A DNA stretch of 64,000 nucleotides from Liolophura sinensis (Eukaryota; Mollusca; Polyplacophora; Chitonida; Chitonidae). Shown piece by piece: positions 59,811 to 64,000 of the stretch. Under the pieces are notes generated by a model. That model was given only the letters and a program-made list of their open reading frames with translations. It was not told where the DNA came from and ran no database searches. The position numbers and the translations under genes are program-made. Each line of letters starts with the position of its first letter. Position 1 is the first letter of the stretch. The stretch is taken from the NCBI RefSeq assembly GCF_032854445.1, contig NC_088300.1, positions 63,030,984 to 63,094,983 of the forward strand, in the 5' to 3' direction.

Positions 59811-61510
59811 AAACTTCTAGCACAGGTACAATTAAAATCATTTGAAGTATAAAAAGTATTCTAGGGTTTTATTCTAAAGTTGCTTAATACATACAATCCC
59901 TGACGTTCTGAAATCTTTGAGTGGCTAATGGGTGCCTGTATACTGCGTGACGTTTTTAAGACAATGAATTAAGGGTTACAGCCAGTATTACCCTTAGGTG
60001 GCAACGTGGTATAACTGGAAGTCATTGAATTACTGGTAGCGGTCCCACTTTTGTATACTGTACTCAGCCGTGGTTGACAATGGTATATTTTAAATCTATG
60101 GTTCGAAACAGAAGTATAGTTATCATTATTTAGTCCAAGCTCTCAGTTTAGGAGTTTTATGCACAGTTTAGGTGTTAGGCCGATTTCAGTAGTACACGAG
60201 GACTGATATGTATGTGTTTTAACCGGCTGTGCGCATGTCTGCCTTGATTTGGGCTTTATTAGGTTATGAAAATATTTGATGTCGTTTTTAGACACTTTGA
60301 ACAGTAATTTGTCAAGAGAAATCAACTTTAGCCAGGAATCTTCTTTACCTTAAAAAACGTTTAAAAAGGACAGCGACACAGAATCAAATAGATTGTGAAA
60401 AGACCATTTGGAAGAGTTGAGATTGTGCTCGCAGTGGTAAACATTTGATTATCGAATACACTTTGTCTGACAATGTGGGAATGGAGGAAAAGGTAAATCT
60501 TCCTTCGATTTGCACCTCGTAAATCATCTTGACAAAGATGCATCATTCGAGTTGCTTAATTCAATACGAAAAGGTGGTCTCCATCAAACATACCGGGGAA
60601 AATTAGCTTTCACAACTGCAATACTGGTAGAAATCACTCATCAATAAGCTTAACTAAGTTATTCCAAATGCCAAATTGTAGAAGTTTGTCTCACATCTGC
60701 ATGAAGAGAACGACTCTAAATTTGGAACTGGATGGAGTCAATCTTTGTTATACACCTCGAGGCTTCTGGTTATAAAATTACTCATGATGGCTCCGCCATG
60801 GTTTTTACCGTCTTCACTGATAAATCGGATAATTCGTGACAAGTGATATGGAAACTGCTCGGCTCAACGTGAGACTATGGCGTCTGTGTGTCTGCACCTA
60901 ACCTAATCCAGATCCGCGTCCTTACCCTCCACTGCTTTATCCCCTGTAGATCGTTCAATCTGGTCCGTGTTAATGACCACAGTTAATTAGAGACGTGTTG
61001 AGGTGAGCTTGTTTTGTACAAGGTTTGCTCTCGCGCTATCTGGAACTCTTCATGTAGAGAGGTAAGAAAAGAATCCATGACGATAAGCTTTCCAAAAGAA
61101 ATATTTCATACTGGCCCGTGGCAAGTACCAGTGCAAGATTGCTGTTCTGTCCTTTTGAAGGAATGCTGCTCTGCGTCGATTCTGAGCTCTTTGAGAGGTA
61201 ACTTTATGCTCCCGTTTGCTATAAAAGTTACCAAATTAAAGCATTGTTACCTCTGAATTGTGTCAAGACACCTTTACCCAACTCCAGTGCGCTTACTTGT
61301 ATTTGTCTTTGTGTTGTATATATAGGGGCTGCTTCTCCGCTTCAAAATGCCCTATTGTATACTTGAACTAAGTCTTGATGTCCAAAATGGAATGGGTTCA
61401 AAAGCCCAACTTGCCAGGTGAAGCTTAGAAAACCATAATTTCTTTTGAAAAGCTAGAGTAGTTCTGCTATAATTCGTTAATATGTTTTGTCCATATGTGG
61501 TTTATATTAT
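59811..61510. other. Unassigned DNA
   Basis: Nothing that I can name. Confidence 0.5.
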
Positions 61511-61655
61511 ATTTGATTTTATTTATTTATTTGACTGGTGTTTTACGCCGTACTCAAGAATATTTCATTTGTACGACGCAGCGACTCACAGCGACCGCAT
61601 TGATGAGAGGCTCCTGGGTCATTACGCTGCGCTAGCCAGCTGAGCCACGGAGTTT
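61511..61655 (-). mobile_element. SINE family B with internal deletion
   Basis: Reverse orientation. The tail and core start (tttatttatttatttgactg, ttttacgccgtactcaagaa, atttgtacgacgcagcgac) pass directly into the head region (tcacagcgaccgcattgatg, gagccacggag). About 100 bases of the middle of the element are missing. Confidence 0.88.
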
Positions 61656-62435
61656 TCGATTTTTATTATACATTTTTATTGTAGTCAGGGTTACAGATCA
61701 ATTCAATGGAAAAGTAGACAGACGTCGTAATTTTCTTTTTAACTAACAAGATTAACGCGTCTTTGACTGTAGCTTTGGACAGCTTTTGTTACTGATCTTT
61801 ACTACCACCACGCCTGAGTTGTTTTAGTACAGGTATCACGCACATGTAACGCGGTCTTTCTTGTTGGTTCCGGTTGGGTTTACCGTCGGTTTGGTACCGG
61901 AGGAATTGACAGTATCAACACAACCATTCATCTGTCTGGTTCGAGATTAAATTCAGTCAGATGTTATATAATCTTAAGACAGAGTTAATCAGGTATCCCA
62001 CTAGGACAGCTGTCCGACTGAGAGTTAAGAATACCATCGTCTGACGAAGCCACTATTTGTTCTCCAGGCTGGGTTACGACCTACTCGCGCATGAGAAATG
62101 AGTTTCATGGTAGCCACATATACAATCCGCATACCGTTCAAAATGGTGTAGATAAAGCTAGCCTTCCTGGTATTCCTTGGGTGACGTAGAAAAATAGAGT
62201 GGCCTGTGTCAACATCCCCTCATCAATTCATGAAACACCGAACAAGAGCAAATTCGATGACGAAGCGGCTGTGCCTTCGTCTTTTCAAGGATAAATTTGT
62301 AAATCAGAAGGTGTGTAAAACGGTATTGTCCCTAGTACATCAGAGTTTAGCGTGGTACATTGCCTATCAAAAGTAATGACAAAAATACAGTCCGGTGCAA
62401 TGAACTAGGAGTCTTTAACCAATAAAGTCACTGGC
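61656..62435. other. Unassigned DNA
   Basis: Nothing that I can name. Confidence 0.5.
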
Positions 62436-62565
62436 TTCCTCTCCGGCAGGACGTGGGAAGATCTGCCAGCAACCTGTGGATGGTCGTGGGTTTCCAGCGG
62501 GCTCTGCCCGGTTTCCTCCCACAGTAATACACCAATCAAGTAAATAAATAAATAAATAAATATAT
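62436..62565 (+). mobile_element. SINE family B with deletion near its 3' end
   Basis: The sequence reads cttcctctccggcaggacgt, gggaagatctgccagcaacc, ctctgcccggtttcctccca, then jumps to acaccaatcaagtaaataaa, losing the usual gtgaaatattcttgag segment. Confidence 0.88.
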
Positions 62566-64000
62566 CACAAATATACACTTCCTTTTCGATTCAAGTCTTT
62601 CACCGCGTCGAAAATATGTAGCTCAAGCCTTTATTTTAGCGTAGAACTAGTGCTGGTCTCTTTTTAAAATGTATTTTTGTAACTGTGACGTCACTGGTTT
62701 ATGGCTGTGTGAGTGTGTGTATGTATGGTTGGGTGAGGAGATTGATGAGTTGGGGTAGGAGGTTGAGTGTGTCTGTTTGCGCCTTGGATGGTATTGCATA
62801 AATGCAACACTTTGAGAAACTGTGATTGTAGAGGGTGGAAGAAAAACCTATGCCTTGGCCGTTTAAACGAACTTTTCAACTTGTTATGCGCTGCTTTTCT
62901 GAAAAGAACTCATTGTGCATGCAGTATTGGTGATTTGTAACGAATTTCATGTAAGACTACCTAAACGTTGACCTTTGCGTCGTCCGCTTATTACATCCGG
63001 TTAGACCCCCAAAATAGTGAAGTCACCGGAATTATGCAAATCGAGATGGATGAAATGAAATGGATTGATGCTTGTGCAAAATATAAAGCTTTATCAAAAC
63101 CCGTGCTTAACCTTCTAGTGAAGTTACTGACAGACATACGAACTGAGGGAAGACAAAAGCCTGCAAACATATAATTTGACGGATGCAATGATGCACATTG
63201 CCATGGATGAAGTGGCATTCTATGGACTGGTTGCATGAATGAAATGCAAAATGACCCACTGAAGCATCGTGTGTTAGTTGTTACATAAATGTATAATGAA
63301 TGGTGTCAATAAATGAAAGTGTACTCATGAACGAATTAGCATTATTTTAGGGATTTCCTGTATTCCACAGAGTTAAATCAATGATCCATCGAATGTCAGG
63401 CTAACTTATTATTCTGTTTAGTATATAAGAGAAGGATTACATAATTATCGGTACTTGATAATTTGATTTGATTGAGAAATAGCCTCCGAGCCGATTTCCT
63501 CTTTTGGCGCCAGTCACTAATAAAACATTAACACCCTTGCTAACGGGAAATGCAATTTGCCTCTCCTTGAATTCTGTCCTAATGGTGTTTTATGTGATGG
63601 ATTTTGCGTGTTGTTTTCGCAGGAAAGTGTAGTGCCTACTGGTATATCTCATGGGAGATTTCATCTATCTCCTCGTAAATAATTCATAATTTCATTGATG
63701 CACAATCTAAAACTACCGGGCAAAAGAAACGTATAACTTTTAAATGCAGTTTTTTCTATGGAAAAATAAGTTGAATAAGTTTGAACGTTGTGCGAATACG
63801 TTTGCACATAAACACCCTGTGTACACGTCACTTTTTAACGAGATTCATTGAAATTGGTGTAAGACATCATGAAAAATCGGAAAAAACAGAGTTTCGGGCC
63901 CTGTTGAAAATTCTCGATAATGACCGCCGTATAAATACCGATGTAGCACATGGTAAGGGCGCAATACCATAAAAAACATCTAACAGATGCCGAGACTCAC
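62566..64000. other. Unassigned DNA to the window end
   Basis: A 68-codon + frame (62968-63174) ends in KWIDACAKYKALSKPVLNL and further residues. An AATAAA follows at 63308-63313, but there is no supporting splice site or family match. Otherwise nothing is visible. Confidence 0.4.

Noticed and set aside
62968-63174. 68-codon frame followed by AATAAA at 63308
   Set aside because: The arrangement could be a terminal exon, but no acceptor with a pyrimidine tract precedes it and I cannot match the peptide.

Overview
The window is eukaryotic genomic DNA: intron-split coding sequence with GT-AG junctions, AATAAA signals, long A+T-rich noncoding stretches, and many short tRNA-derived SINE copies ending in (AAAT)n. 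The SINE types and the sequence of the two genes point to a marine spiralian, such as a mollusc or a brachiopod. This is inferred from general resemblance and the species cannot be named from the sequence alone.

Only two genes can be named with confidence. The first is the 3' part of MIC60/mitofilin (IMMT), the core subunit of the mitochondrial MICOS complex. It lies on the + strand as five exons from 601 to 4635, and its N-terminal exons are outside the window. The second is a single-exon linker histone H1 on the - strand (47802-48380). It has an SPKK-rich tail, a TATA-like box and a canonical 3' histone stem-loop with a purine-rich downstream element. A third, short candidate is a minus-strand terminal exon near 22717-22830 with two polyadenylation signals behind it. 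Its function is unknown.

Layout. 1-5080: MIC60 3' half and 3' UTR. 5212-6203: a tRNA-derived SINE (called family A here) whose 5' half is present three times in tandem, with a second SINE (family B) inserted in its tail. 7250-8440: duplicated noncoding segments. 8464-20410: a five-unit, 2.2-2.9 kb diverged tandem array (array 1) whose first unit begins with a copy of the last MIC60 codons. Several of its blocks keep the same reading frame between units and look like remains of a protein gene. 20.5-37.7 kb: mostly unassigned DNA with SINEs, a (GT)n tract, an oligo-A/C tract and a 43-bp minisatellite. 37726-46400: a second diverged tandem array (array 2) of four units, with a conserved Cys-containing minus-strand frame. 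46.4-48.5 kb: histone H1. 48.5-64 kb: unassigned DNA with SINEs, a 20-bp minisatellite that shares its core with the one at 31.6 kb, and a degenerate 24-bp minisatellite.

Nothing resembling a defence system, a CRISPR array or an autonomous transposon was found. The most interesting material is the two local tandem arrays of decayed, formerly coding sequence, and the MIC60-derived junction of the first. SINE family letters A-E are labels used only in this report.
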